Assembly (NCBI RefSeq): GCF_015352455.1
Contig: NZ_JADKPN010000018.1
Span: forward strand, 1 to 64,000
Direction of reading: 5' to 3'
Length of the DNA stretch: 64,000 bases
From: Nocardioides islandensis
Lineage (GTDB): Bacteria; Actinomycetota; Actinomycetes; Propionibacteriales; Nocardioidaceae
Numbering within the stretch: position 1 is the first letter of the stretch; each line of letters begins with the position of its first letter. Made by a program: the position numbers and the translations under genes. Positions 1-7,892 of the stretch are shown here, piece by piece. Below the pieces are notes generated by a model that saw only the letters and a list, made by a program, of their open reading frames with translations, was not told the origin of the DNA and did no database searches.

Positions 1-182
1 CCTCGACCAGCGGTCGGCGTGGTCTCGTGACGGGGCTTCGTCCCTCCTCGACCAGCGGTCGGCGTGGTCTCGTGACGGGGCTTCGTCCCTCCTCGACCAG
101 CGGTCGGCGTGGTCTCGTGACGGGGCTTCGTCCCTCCTCGACCAACGGATGTGACGGGACTTCGTCCCTCCTCGACCAGCGG
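1..182. repeat. 45-bp tandem repeat array carrying a GGGxC-TTC-GTCCC hairpin
   Basis: Three identical 45-bp units (1-45, 46-90, 91-135) are followed by a shortened fourth (136-169) and a partial fifth ending at 182. Each unit contains CTCGACCAGCGG and a short hairpin with a TTC loop. The same element recurs singly or in clusters at 4708-4740, 12251-12396 and 12564-12620, so it is a dispersed intergenic family. The array starts at the window edge and probably continues upstream. The units have no unique spacers. Confidence 0.9.
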
Positions 183-271
183 AGGCGGAGGGCGCGAAGT
201 CCTTCCGTAAGCAGCGAGCACGTGAACCCAACTGCCTCGACCGGGGTCGACACGGCTGGCAGCATGCCGCC

Positions 272-3010
272 ATGTCCCTGGTCGCGCGCGAGGTGGAGCT
301 CGGGGCGATCCGGCGGCTGGTGGCGGGGGAGCCGGGGGAGGGCGTGCGGGCGCTGGTGCTCGAAGGAGCGCCCGGGATCGGCAAGACCAGCCTCTGGGAG
401 CAGGGGGTCGCGTGGGGGCGTGAGCACGAGCGACGGGTCCTGGTGGCGCGCAGCAGCCAGGCGGAGACGGGGCTGTCGTTCGCGGGGCTGATCGACCTGT
501 TCGACGGGGTGGACAGCGACGAGCTGGACGCCGTACCCGGGCCGCAGCTGCGGGCGCTCGAGGTCGCGCTGTACCGCGCCGACCCGGGCGACCGGCCGCC
601 CGAGGCACAGGTGATCGCGCTGGCCGTCCTCGCGGCGCTGCGACTGCTCTCCGAGCACCACCCCATCGTGGTGGCGCTCGACGACGTGCAGTGGCTGGAC
701 AGCACGTCGGAGGAGGCGCTGGCGTTCGTCGCCCGCCGGCTGCGCAGGGAGCGCGTCACGTTCCTGATGACGCGCCGGCCCGGCCGGCGTACCGCGCTCG
801 AGCGCGCTCTGCCCGACGACCACGTCGACCACATCGTCGTCGGCGGGACCACGTTGGCCGGGACCCGCGAGATCCTCGCGACCCGGCTCGGGCTGCGGTT
901 GCCGCACCACCTGCTGCGCCGGGTGCACGAGACGACGGCCGGCAACCCGCTGTTCGCGCTCGAGCTCGGGCGTCAGCTGGCCACCCGCGACCCCGGCACG
1001 CTCACCGGCAGCCTGCCGATCCCGGACCACGTGGACGACCTGCTGGGGGTGCGCGTGGCCGACCTGGAGAGGCCCGTACGCCGCCTGCTGCTGGCCATCG
1101 CCCTGGAGCCCGACCTGAGGGTGTCCCAGCTGCGCGAGCACGCCGGCGGAGCCGCCCTCGACGGCGGGGTCGAGGCCGGTGTCGTGACCGTCGACGGCGA
1201 GCGGGTCCGGGTCGCGCACCCGCTCATCGCCGCGGCCGCCCAGCGCCAGGCGAGCCAGGAGGAGCTGTGGGAGCTGCACCGCCGCATCGCCGACGTCGTC
1301 GCCGAGGAGCACCGCCGGGTCCTGCACCTGGCGCTGGCCACGCCCGAGGCCGACGAGGCGCTCGCGCGCCGCCTCGACGTCGCGGCCGCGGTCGCGTCCG
1401 CCCGCGGCGCCACGCGGCTGGCCATCGACCTGGCCGCCCACGCGTTGCGGTTGACGCCGCCTGACGTGGTGGACGACGACCGGGTGCTCGCGCTGGGCCA
1501 GCACCTGCACGACGCGGGGGAGAAGCAGCGGCTGACCGACCTGCTGGGCGAACGGGTCCTGGCCCTGCCGCCCGGCGCGCCGAGGGTGGCGGCGTACACG
1601 ATGCTGACCGAGGGTGTGGTCACCGGCAGCGACGAGATCAACCAGCTGCTGGAGAAGGCGCTGGCCGAGGCCGGCGACGACCCGCGGCTGCGCGGTCTGG
1701 CGCTCGCGTTCCTCGCCGAGAACGAGGCGGTCGTCGAGGTTCAGGGGCTCGAGCGCGCCGACGCCCGCGCCAGCGAAGCGGTGGCTCTGAGCGAGCACGG
1801 CACGCTCGACGAGCAGCGCACCGCGATCACCACGCTGACCTGGACCCAGGCGCTGCGCGGTCATCCGGTCGACCACCTGCTGCGGCGGCACCAGGGTCTC
1901 TCGGCCGACGGCACCTACCTGGCCCGTCACCCCCAGCGGGTCGCCGGTCAGCGGCACGTCTGGCGGGGCGAGCTCTCGGTCGCCCGACAGCTGCTGACCG
2001 ACTTCCGGGACGCCTCGGAGCAGTGGGCCGATGCCTACGCGCATGGCCGACTGCACCTCTGCGAGCTGGAGCTGCGCGCGGGCGGCTGGGACGAGGTCGA
2101 GCGGATGCTCGACGAGTGGGCGCAGTCGACGGACAGCGCGTTGCTGCAGTGGCCGATGTACGAGCGCTGCCGCGGCCTGCTCGCCGCGGGGCGGGGCGAC
2201 GTCGAGGAGGCGCGTCGCTGGGCCGGCCGCGCTCGCGACATGGCGGAGCAGACCGGCGTGCGCTGGGACTGGCTGGAGTCGAGCCGTGCCCTCGGCCAGG
2301 CCGCGCTGCTCGCCAAGGACCTCCCGGAGGCCGTGCGTCACCTCGGCGCGGTGTGGGACCACACCGTTCGCGAGGGCGTGCTCGACCCCGGCGCCTTCCC
2401 GGCCGGCCCCGACCTGGTCGAGGCACTCATCGAGAGCGAGGACGTCGACGGGGCGCGGCGCGTCAACGACACCCTCGCCGACCGGGCCGGCCACCAGGAC
2501 CATCCCTGGGCGCGTCACGGTGCCCGGCGCGGTGCGGCGCTGCTCGCCGTCGCCGAGAAGGGGTACGACGACGACCTCGGCGAGGACCTGGCGGCGGTCG
2601 CGGCGGCGTACGGCGAGCTCGGCCTGGCCTTCGACGAGGCCCGTGCCGTCCTGGCCCTCGGCCGGGCCCAGCGGCGCGCGAAGAAGTGGGGCGCCGCGCG
2701 CGAGACGCTCGAGCGAGCGGTCGCGGTCTTCGACGAGCTGGGATCTCCCGGCTGGGCCGACGACGCGCGCGCCGAGCTGGAGCGGTCCGGTGCCCGGCGG
2801 TCGGCGACCGAGGGACTGCTGACCGCGACCGAGCGCCGGGTCGCGGACCTCGCCGTCGAGGGCCTGACGAACAAGGAGATCGCGCGCACCCTCGTGGTGA
2901 CCGTCAACACCGTCGAGTTCCACCTCCGCAACACCTACGCGAAGCTCGGCATCCGCTCACGGGTGCAGCTGGCGGCCGCCCTGCAGGGCACCGACGACCA
3001 GCAACCGTAG
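272..3010 (+). CDS. LuxR-family ATP-binding transcriptional regulator (LAL type)
   Basis: This 912-residue protein has the LAL layout: an N-terminal STAND-type ATPase, a long helical repeat region and a C-terminal LuxR DNA-binding domain. The Walker A motif GAPGIGKT is at residues 32-39 and the Walker B-like stretch ALDDVQWLD near 133-142. The helix-turn-helix lies at about 848-905 (LTATERRVADLA, GLTNKEIA, VNTVEFHL). The middle is alanine- and leucine-rich and TPR-like. Such proteins are signal-responsive activators, often of catabolic or secondary-metabolism genes; the inducer here cannot be read. The ATG at 272 was chosen because AREVELG, the usual start of this ATPase domain, follows at once. 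It stands alone downstream of the repeat array; the methyltransferase at 3144 is the next possible partner. Confidence 0.9.
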   Translation: MSLVAREVELGAIRRLVAGEPGEGVRALVLEGAPGIGKTSLWEQGVAWGREHERRVLVARSSQAETGLSFAGLIDLFDGVDSDELDAVPGPQLRALEVALYRADPGDRPPEAQVIALAVLAALRLLSEHHPIVVALDDVQWLDSTSEEALAFVARRLRRERVTFLMTRRPGRRTALERALPDDHVDHIVVGGTTLAGTREILATRLGLRLPHHLLRRVHETTAGNPLFALELGRQLATRDPGTLTGSLPIPDHVDDLLGVRVADLERPVRRLLLAIALEPDLRVSQLREHAGGAALDGGVEAGVVTVDGERVRVAHPLIAAAAQRQASQEELWELHRRIADVVAEEHRRVLHLALATPEADEALARRLDVAAAVASARGATRLAIDLAAHALRLTPPDVVDDDRVLALGQHLHDAGEKQRLTDLLGERVLALPPGAPRVAAYTMLTEGVVTGSDEINQLLEKALAEAGDDPRLRGLALAFLAENEAVVEVQGLERADARASEAVALSEHGTLDEQRTAITTLTWTQALRGHPVDHLLRRHQGLSADGTYLARHPQRVAGQRHVWRGELSVARQLLTDFRDASEQWADAYAHGRLHLCELELRAGGWDEVERMLDEWAQSTDSALLQWPMYERCRGLLAAGRGDVEEARRWAGRARDMAEQTGVRWDWLESSRALGQAALLAKDLPEAVRHLGAVWDHTVREGVLDPGAFPAGPDLVEALIESEDVDGARRVNDTLADRAGHQDHPWARHGARRGAALLAVAEKGYDDDLGEDLAAVAAAYGELGLAFDEARAVLALGRAQRRAKKWGAARETLERAVAVFDELGSPGWADDARAELERSGARRSATEGLLTATERRVADLAVEGLTNKEIARTLVVTVNTVEFHLRNTYAKLGIRSRVQLAAALQGTDDQQP

Positions 3011-3143
3011 GGGCCTTCGCACGTCCCTTCCTGGGGTCGCCCTACGGCATTTCCTCGGGTACTCCGTGGTTTCGGCGCGCCCGTCCTCCCCGCGACCGTT
3101 GAGGCAAGCAATCCACAGGCCCAACGAGAGAACAGGCACCACC

Positions 3144-3971
3144 ATGACGATCACCACCACCGACTACCGCGCACTCCGCGACAAGCAGCAGCAGGTCTGG
3201 AGCAGCGGTGACTACAACAAGATCGCGGCGATCACCGTCCCGGTCTCCGAGCACCTGGTCGAGCACGTGGGCGTCGAGCCCGACATGCGCGTCCTGGACG
3301 TCGCGACCGGCACCGGGCACGTCGCCCTCGCCGCCGCCCGCCGGGGCGCCGAGACGTTCGGCATCGACTACGTCCCCGAGCTGCTCGACATCGCCCGCCG
3401 CCGCGCGGCCGCCGAGGAGATCGAGGTCGAGTTCGCCGAGGCCGACGCCGAGAGCCTGCCGTACGCCGACGCGTCGTTCGACCTGGTCCTGTCGGCCATC
3501 GGCGTGATGTTCGCCGCCGACCACGCCCAGGCCGCCCGCGAGCTGGTCCGGGTGTGCAAGCCCGGCGGCCGCATCGCGCTGGCCAGCTGGACGCCCGAGG
3601 GCTTCGTCGGCGGCATGCTCGCCACCGTCGGCCGCCACGTGGCGCCGCCGCCCGGCGCGCAGCCGGCCACCCGCTGGGGCATCCAGTCCGTGGTCGCCGA
3701 CCTGCTCGGCGACCAGGTCACCGACGTCACGTCCGTGACCGAGCGCGTCCGCCAGCGGTTCGGGGCCGCGGAGGACTTCGCCGACCTGTTCCTCACCTAC
3801 TACGGGCCGACCTTCTCCGCCGCGCAGCGGCTGGACGAGGAGGGCCGGGCAGCGCTCCGCGCCGACCTGGTCGCCCTGGCTCGCTCCTTCGACCAGCACT
3901 CGGACTGGGACGACGACGAAGGCGTCGTCCTGGACTGGGAGTACCGCATCGTCACCGCCACCCGGCGCTGA
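3144..3971 (+). CDS. class I SAM-dependent methyltransferase
   Basis: The product (275 aa) has the UbiE/Methyltransf_11 fold signature. SAM-binding motif I is VLDVATGTGHVA at about residues 50-61, followed by an acidic motif II region (FGIDYVPELL) and FAEADAESLPY, and a post-motif CKPGGRIALASW. The ATG at 3144 is preferred to the upstream in-frame start at 3066 because conserved sequence begins only here. It resembles small-molecule or quinone-type methyltransferases, but the substrate is unknown. The next gene starts 28 bp downstream in the same direction, so the two may be co-transcribed. Confidence 0.85.
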   Translation: MTITTTDYRALRDKQQQVWSSGDYNKIAAITVPVSEHLVEHVGVEPDMRVLDVATGTGHVALAAARRGAETFGIDYVPELLDIARRRAAAEEIEVEFAEADAESLPYADASFDLVLSAIGVMFAADHAQAARELVRVCKPGGRIALASWTPEGFVGGMLATVGRHVAPPPGAQPATRWGIQSVVADLLGDQVTDVTSVTERVRQRFGAAEDFADLFLTYYGPTFSAAQRLDEEGRAALRADLVALARSFDQHSDWDDDEGVVLDWEYRIVTATRR

Positions 3972-3999
3972 CTCCACCTCGAGAAACCAAGGAACTGTC

Positions 4000-4587
4000 A
4001 TGAACAGCAGCAAGACCCACCGCATCCGCTTCGTCCTGCTCCTCGCCGCCGGGATGGTCGTGGCCAGCGCCGCCACCGCGGGCGCCGCGGACCTGCTCAC
4101 CGGCCAGGACGTCAAGAACGAGTCGCTGACCGGCCGCGACGTCCGCAACGGCACCATCTCCGGTGCCGACGTCAGGGACGGCTCGCTCACCAAGGACGAC
4201 TTCAGCGGAACGCTCGCAGGCCCGCAGGGTCCGCAAGGCCCCGAGGGCCCGGCCGGACCGAAGGGCGCGACCGGCGCGACCGGCGCCCAGGGACCGATCG
4301 GTCTGCCCGGCCAGACCGGCCAGCAGGGACCGCCCGGCATCAGCGGCCTCGAGTACGTCGTGACCGGCAACAGCGTCGCCGGGAAGGCGACCGAGTTCTG
4401 GCAGGCCGACTGCCCCGCGGGCAAGAAGGTCCTCGGCGGCGGCGTCTCCAGCACCGAGCCGACCCTGGTCCTGGTGCGCGAGAGCGCGGCCCTGGACTTC
4501 GGTGCCGGCTGGTACGTCGGGGTCTACAACGACAAGGCCACCGCGCAGAACAGCTTCGCCTGGGCCGTGTGCGCCACGGTCCAGTGA
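4000..4587 (+). CDS. secreted or anchored collagen-like protein
   Basis: The 195-residue protein starts with basic residues and a hydrophobic segment (about 11-29), a signal peptide or membrane anchor. A short region with repeated N/D-G-S/T motifs follows (VKNESLTGRDVRNGTISG, residues 38-55). Residues 74-113 form an uninterrupted run of about 13 Gly-X-Y triplets rich in Pro and Gln, the collagen triple-helix signature. The C-terminal 80 residues contain two cysteines (DCPAGKK and WAVCATVQ) that could form a disulfide in a trimerisation head. An AAGGAACTGTC ribosome site precedes the ATG. Proteins of this plan are common in high-GC actinobacteria and are assumed to be surface or exosporal fibres; function here is not known. 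Confidence 0.85.
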   Translation: MNSSKTHRIRFVLLLAAGMVVASAATAGAADLLTGQDVKNESLTGRDVRNGTISGADVRDGSLTKDDFSGTLAGPQGPQGPEGPAGPKGATGATGAQGPIGLPGQTGQQGPPGISGLEYVVTGNSVAGKATEFWQADCPAGKKVLGGGVSSTEPTLVLVRESAALDFGAGWYVGVYNDKATAQNSFAWAVCATVQ

Positions 4588-4632
4588 CCGGGCAGTGACC
4601 CACCAGAACCACAACTGAATACCGGGGGGACC

Positions 4633-4686
4633 GCCGTCGGGCTGGTCCGGCCGCCAGGGGGGTGCGGCCGGACCGGCCCGATCGGC
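4633..4686 (+). terminator. strong GC-rich hairpin after the collagen-like gene
   Basis: A stem of about 21 bp (left arm 4633-4653, right arm 4664-4686, one or two mismatches) encloses a G-rich loop 46 bp after the stop codon. There is no U-run, as is usual for actinobacterial terminators. Confidence 0.65.
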
Positions 4687-4707
4687 GTACCTCGGGTCAC
4701 CGGGTCA

Positions 4708-4740
4708 CGTGACGGGACTTCGTCCCTCCTCGACCAGCGG
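4708..4740. repeat. single copy of the GGGAC-TTC-GTCCC dispersed repeat
   Basis: GTGACGGGACTTCGTCCC followed by TCCTCGACCAGCGG matches the unit of the array at 1-182. It lies between two convergent genes, 2 bp beyond the stop of the minus-strand gene, and could act as a bidirectional terminator. Confidence 0.85.
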
Positions 4741-4742
4741 GA

Positions 4743-4976
4743 TCAGGCGAGCAGGCGCTCGGTCCAGCGGGGCTCGTACGCCGGGTGGGCGCCGTACCCG
4801 TAGAGCAGCAGCCGCAGCTCGCCTCGGTCCGGCAGCCGGCCGGCGGCCAGCCGGCGCAGCAGCGCGTCGATCGCAGCCACCTGGACCGCCATCCCGGGCC
4901 GGCCGCGCGCCCAGATGCGGGCCAGGTCCTCGGTCAGCCGGTCGGTCAGGAAGTCCAGCAGGTCGTCGTCAGCCAT
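4743..4976 (-). CDS. small hypothetical protein (DUF6221-like) under a cobalamin riboswitch
   Basis: A 77-residue helical protein beginning MADDDLLDFL and ending with a HPAYEPRW segment. This plan (N-terminal DLLDFLTDRL helix, C-terminal HPxYxPxW) recalls the DUF6221 family of small actinobacterial proteins; the assignment is from memory. The ATG at 4976 is chosen over that at 4985 because GAGGG (4990-4986) sits 9 nt before it but directly abuts the other. Remarkably, the 5' leader contains a canonical cobalamin riboswitch (5034-5207) with no B12-related gene after it. The gene could be a true B12-regulated protein of unknown role, or a gene that became linked to a stranded riboswitch. Confidence 0.65.
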   Translation of the reverse strand: MADDDLLDFLTDRLTEDLARIWARGRPGMAVQVAAIDALLRRLAAGRLPDRGELRLLLYGYGAHPAYEPRWTERLLA

Positions 4977-5033
4977 CGTGCTCATCCCTCGCGAGCTCGT
5001 CGTGGTGACCGGGACAGGTCGTCCCGGCGGGAA

Positions 5034-5207
5034 GGCAGGTCTTCGGACTCGTGGGCGTGTCCCGGAGGACTCCTACTGGACGTCGCTTCCCAGGTCCCGT
5101 GGACCCAGTGCCTGTGACGCCGGTCGTTCCCACTCACCGCTGCGGGGCAGTCCCGGTCTCTCACCGGGTTCCCTCTTGCGAGGACCGGTCTCACGACCGG
5201 TCCAACC
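5034..5207 (-). promoter_or_regulatory. cobalamin (adenosylcobalamin) riboswitch
   Basis: Read on the minus strand, this carries the conserved B12 aptamer core in order: AGAGGGAACCCGGTGAGA, CCGGGACTGCCCCGCAGCGG, GTGAGTGGGAACGACC, a CACTGG-like segment, CTGGGAAGCGACG, CCAGTAGGAGTCC and CACGAGTCCGAAGACCTGCC. These are the hallmark B12-box segments and their spacing is normal. It is followed by a 7-bp hairpin (5009-5027, CCGGGAC/GTCCCGG) and then by the ribosome-binding site of the gene at 4976, so control is probably translational: B12 binding would repress. Cobalamin riboswitches usually precede B12 synthesis or transport genes, B12-independent isoenzymes or related functions; none is seen here. 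Confidence 0.93.
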
Positions 5208-5428
5208 TTCGTGGCGGTGAGTCTAGGTGCACTGGTCCGGACCGGGCGCAGGCGCTCGCAGCGGTGGCTCGGCAAAATCTCGGCGGGTCTTCGGGAGTCG
5301 CCCATGCGGTGCCGGACGGCGTGTCAGCATGAGCGCGGCTCCCGACGACCCCCCCACGCACGGGAGCCGGAGGCGGGGGCGGACGACCCCGATCGAACTG
5401 GCCGGGTCACCCGCCCTCGCCTCACCTT

Positions 5429-5908
5429 CTAGCCGGCCGCGGACTTCTCCGGCGCCCCGTCGTCGTCCTGCTGGCGGGTGAAGAACGAGATCCGGCCGTC
5501 GGCCTCCATCACGGCGTACTCGATCTCGGCGGTGTGGCGGATGCCCTCCTCGCGGGCGGCGACCAGCAGGTCGGCGAGCCCGAGGCGTTGCGTGCGCATG
5601 TTGGCCTCGACCGGCCGGCCGTCCTGGAACACCACGAGCGCTCGCCCCGTGACCAGCGGCCGCACCCGCGGGAACCGCCACTGCACCCACGACAGCGAGA
5701 GCGTGAGCAGGGCGAAGGTGCCCACCGCCAGCATGCCGCCCGTGAGGGAGTAGTCCTGCTGGGTCACGGCCTGCTGCACGAGGTCGCCCATGGTGACGTA
5801 GAGCAGCAGCTCGAAGGTGCTCAGCTCCCCCAGCGTGGACCGTCCGACCGCCCGGGTGACGACCCACAGGAAGACGAAGACGACGGCGGCGCGGACGACG
5901 AGCTCCAT
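5429..5908 (-). CDS. DUF421 (YetF-type) membrane protein
   Basis: The 159-aa protein has two or three N-terminal membrane segments (VVRAAVVFVFLWVV at about 4-17; LLLYVTMGDLV; MLAVGTFALLTLSL) and a soluble C-terminal alpha/beta domain. That domain contains the family pattern in which a basic loop, G-x-P and an L-x-DLL helix precede EIEYAVMEADGRISFF. The conserved RSTLGELSTFELL and GDLVQQAV near the N-terminus are typical of the DUF421/YetF family. Related Bacillus proteins occur in spore or envelope membranes, but the biochemical role is unknown. It lies 37 bp downstream of the anchored protein at 5946-6464 and is probably co-transcribed with it. Confidence 0.85.
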   Translation of the reverse strand: MELVVRAAVVFVFLWVVTRAVGRSTLGELSTFELLLYVTMGDLVQQAVTQQDYSLTGGMLAVGTFALLTLSLSWVQWRFPRVRPLVTGRALVVFQDGRPVEANMRTQRLGLADLLVAAREEGIRHTAEIEYAVMEADGRISFFTRQQDDDGAPEKSAAG

Positions 5909-5945
5909 CAGCGGCCTCCCGACCTCATGGCTGCCACCGGCGACG

Positions 5946-6464
5946 TCACGGGAGCAGCCTGGTCCGGAAGTCGACCGACGCCACGGTGCGGCCGTCGGCG
6001 GTGACGACGCCCAGGGTGCCGGAGCGGCCCTGCTGGCTCGCGGGCTGGATGTAGGCGTCGTAGGAGAGCACGAAGGTGTCGCCGCCCGGCGCGTCGAAGG
6101 TGAGGTAGAGCGTCTGGCCGTTGCGCACGCTGGAGGACGCGTCCGGGTGGAAGCCCTGGGTCTCGTAGATGTCCAGGTAGTCGCCGGTCAGCGCCAGCGT
6201 GATCGTGTCGGCGAAGCCGCCGTCCGCGGTGACGGTCACCTCGAACGGCACGTCCAGGCCGCTCCGGGCCACCGAGGCGTACCGCAGCGAGAGGTGGTAA
6301 CCGTCCTGCGCGGCCGTCGCGGTGGTCGTGTGCACCCCGAGGTAGCCGCTCAGGCCGACCAGCACGAACACGAACAACGCGGCCAGCACGACACGGCGAC
6401 CCCAGATCGCGCGGGCCGGGTCGATGCCCTCGAGGCCGCTCAGCGTCGAACCGGGCACCTCCAC
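5946..6464 (-). CDS. membrane-anchored extracytoplasmic protein, unknown function
   Basis: The product (172 aa) has a cytoplasmic N-terminus of about 23 residues, one hydrophobic helix (VVLAALFVFVLVGLSGYLGV, about 26-45) and a beta-rich outer domain of about 120 residues. It is predicted to be a bitopic protein with its bulk outside the membrane. The domain has no cysteines and no catalytic motif that I recognise. Its position just upstream of the DUF421 gene suggests that the two form a membrane pair. Confidence 0.7.
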   Translation of the reverse strand: MEVPGSTLSGLEGIDPARAIWGRRVVLAALFVFVLVGLSGYLGVHTTTATAAQDGYHLSLRYASVARSGLDVPFEVTVTADGGFADTITLALTGDYLDIYETQGFHPDASSSVRNGQTLYLTFDAPGGDTFVLSYDAYIQPASQQGRSGTLGVVTADGRTVASVDFRTRLLP

Positions 6465-6564
6465 CCTGCCGGTGTAGCACCCCGCACGGGGTCACCCGGC
6501 GGGACACGCCGCGCGGCTGCGCGCTGCACGCTCGCGCTCGAAACCGGGCCGACCTGTCGGCTCC

Positions 6565-6987
6565 TCAGGCCACGGACCAGACGCCCGCAACGGCGGCGAC
6601 CGCCGCGGCGAGGCACCGCAGCCTGTCGACCAGCTGCAACCGGCGCACGAGCGCAGGGTCGCGGTCCTGGAGCCGGCTGTGCAGCGGTCCGGCGAGAGTG
6701 GCGGTCAGCCCCGTCGCGGCAAGGGTGCCGGCAGCCGCGACGGCGAGCGGGACCGGTGCCAGGTCACCCGGGTGCACCAGGGCAGCGGCGCAGACCGCGA
6801 CGGCCCCGGCGTACACGACCACGACCACGGGCGTGATCCGACGGGCGTGGGCAGCGTGGGCCGCTCGCCAGCCATCTGCGGGCACCGCGGCGAGCGCCGG
6901 GTAGACCACGAAGGTGACCGTGACCTGGAAGCCTGCGTGCAGAGCCAGAGCCCCCACGAACACGGCTCGCCAGGCGTCCCCGTCCAC
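6565..6987 (-). CDS. small four-helix membrane protein (DUF1772-like)
   Basis: The 140-residue protein is almost entirely hydrophobic with about four transmembrane helices. It contains the pattern FQVTVTFVVYPALAAV near the N-terminus and a polar loop HSRLQDRDPALVRRLQLVDRLR before the last helix. This arrangement, with a conserved N-terminal helix ending in a YP motif and later polar charged loop, resembles DUF1772/anthrone-oxygenase-like membrane proteins; that match is tentative. It is transcribed away from the polyketide operon starting at 7071, with only 83 bp between the start codons, so the two directions share a promoter region. Confidence 0.65.
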   Translation of the reverse strand: MDGDAWRAVFVGALALHAGFQVTVTFVVYPALAAVPADGWRAAHAAHARRITPVVVVVYAGAVAVCAAALVHPGDLAPVPLAVAAAGTLAATGLTATLAGPLHSRLQDRDPALVRRLQLVDRLRCLAAAVAAVAGVWSVA

Positions 6988-7070
6988 GTCGGCAGGGTAG
7001 ACGTGCGGGCCGGAGCCGCTCGGGTCCGCCTCCTATGCTGGAGCGACACGACCCGGACAGGGGACACCCG

Positions 7071-7892
7071 ATGACCACCAGGACCGGCGCCCCCGCGGCC
7101 GCGCCGATCGCCCTGATCGGAGCCGCCCACCCCGGACCCACGGTCGCGGTCACCACGGTGATGACCGTGCTGGCCGTCGCGCTCGGGCAGTCGGCCGACC
7201 GGGTGGTCCTGGTGGCGCTCGCGGTGCTCACCGGCCAGCTCAGCATCGGCTGGAGCAACGACCTCGTGGACGTACGCCGCGACCGCGAGGTCGGCCGCGA
7301 GGACAAGCCGCTCGCGACCGGTGCGGTGTCGACCCGGACGGCCACGATCGCCTGCGGCACCGCCGTCGTGCTGACCGTCGTGCTGTCGCTGGCCTGCGGA
7401 CTGCTCGCGGGCGTGGTGCAGCTGGTCGGTGTCGCGGCCGGCTGGGCCTACAACCTGGGGGTGAAGGCGACGGTCTGGTCGTGGGCGCCGTACGCCGTCG
7501 CGTTCGGCGGCTGGCCGGTGTTCGTGTGGCTGGCGGGCGACCCCGGCTCCCCGCCACCGATCTGGCTGCCGGTCGCGGGCGCGTGCCTCGGGGTCGGCGC
7601 CCATCTCCTGAACGTGCTGCCCGACATCGCCGACGACGCGGCGACCGGCGTGCGGGGGCTTCCTCACCGCCTGGGCGCCGCCCGCCTGCCGGGTGCCGCA
7701 CTGCTGGTGCTGCTGGCCGGGACGGTCACGGCTCTCGTGGGTGCCGACGCCCCGCTCGTCGCCGTGGTGGCCACGCTCGTCGCCGTCGGCGCTCTCGGTG
7801 TCGTCGTGCTGCGCGGTCGTGGGCGGGCGCCGTTCGCGGCCGCCGTCGGGATCGCCCTGGTCGACGTGGTGCTGCTGGTGGTCGCCCTGTGA
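7071..7892 (+). CDS. UbiA-family prenyltransferase
   Basis: This 273-residue integral membrane enzyme has both aspartate-rich motifs of the UbiA family: N63-D-x-x-D-x-x-x-D (NDLVDVRRD) and a second, LPDIADD, near residue 190. About eight hydrophobic helices surround them. UbiA enzymes transfer a prenyl group from a polyprenyl diphosphate to an aromatic or other acceptor at the membrane. The ATG at 7071 follows CAGGGGACACCCG, a fair ribosome site; the in-frame ATG at 7035 would add residues with no family likeness. A TATGCT box at 7034 could be a -10 element. It is the first gene of a six-gene operon; the type III PKS two genes on could supply the aromatic acceptor and the operon's IPP isomerase the isoprenoid donor. 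Confidence 0.9.
   Translation: MTTRTGAPAAAPIALIGAAHPGPTVAVTTVMTVLAVALGQSADRVVLVALAVLTGQLSIGWSNDLVDVRRDREVGREDKPLATGAVSTRTATIACGTAVVLTVVLSLACGLLAGVVQLVGVAAGWAYNLGVKATVWSWAPYAVAFGGWPVFVWLAGDPGSPPPIWLPVAGACLGVGAHLLNVLPDIADDAATGVRGLPHRLGAARLPGAALLVLLAGTVTALVGADAPLVAVVATLVAVGALGVVVLRGRGRAPFAAAVGIALVDVVLLVVAL

Noticed and set aside
1..182. Possible CRISPR array (regular 45-bp units)
   Set aside because: Units are contiguous and identical with no unique spacers, and no cas genes are present.
3042..4454. 470-codon minus-strand reading frame
   Set aside because: It is antisense to the methyltransferase and collagen-like genes; its Gly/Pro runs are the complement of Gly-X-Y codons.
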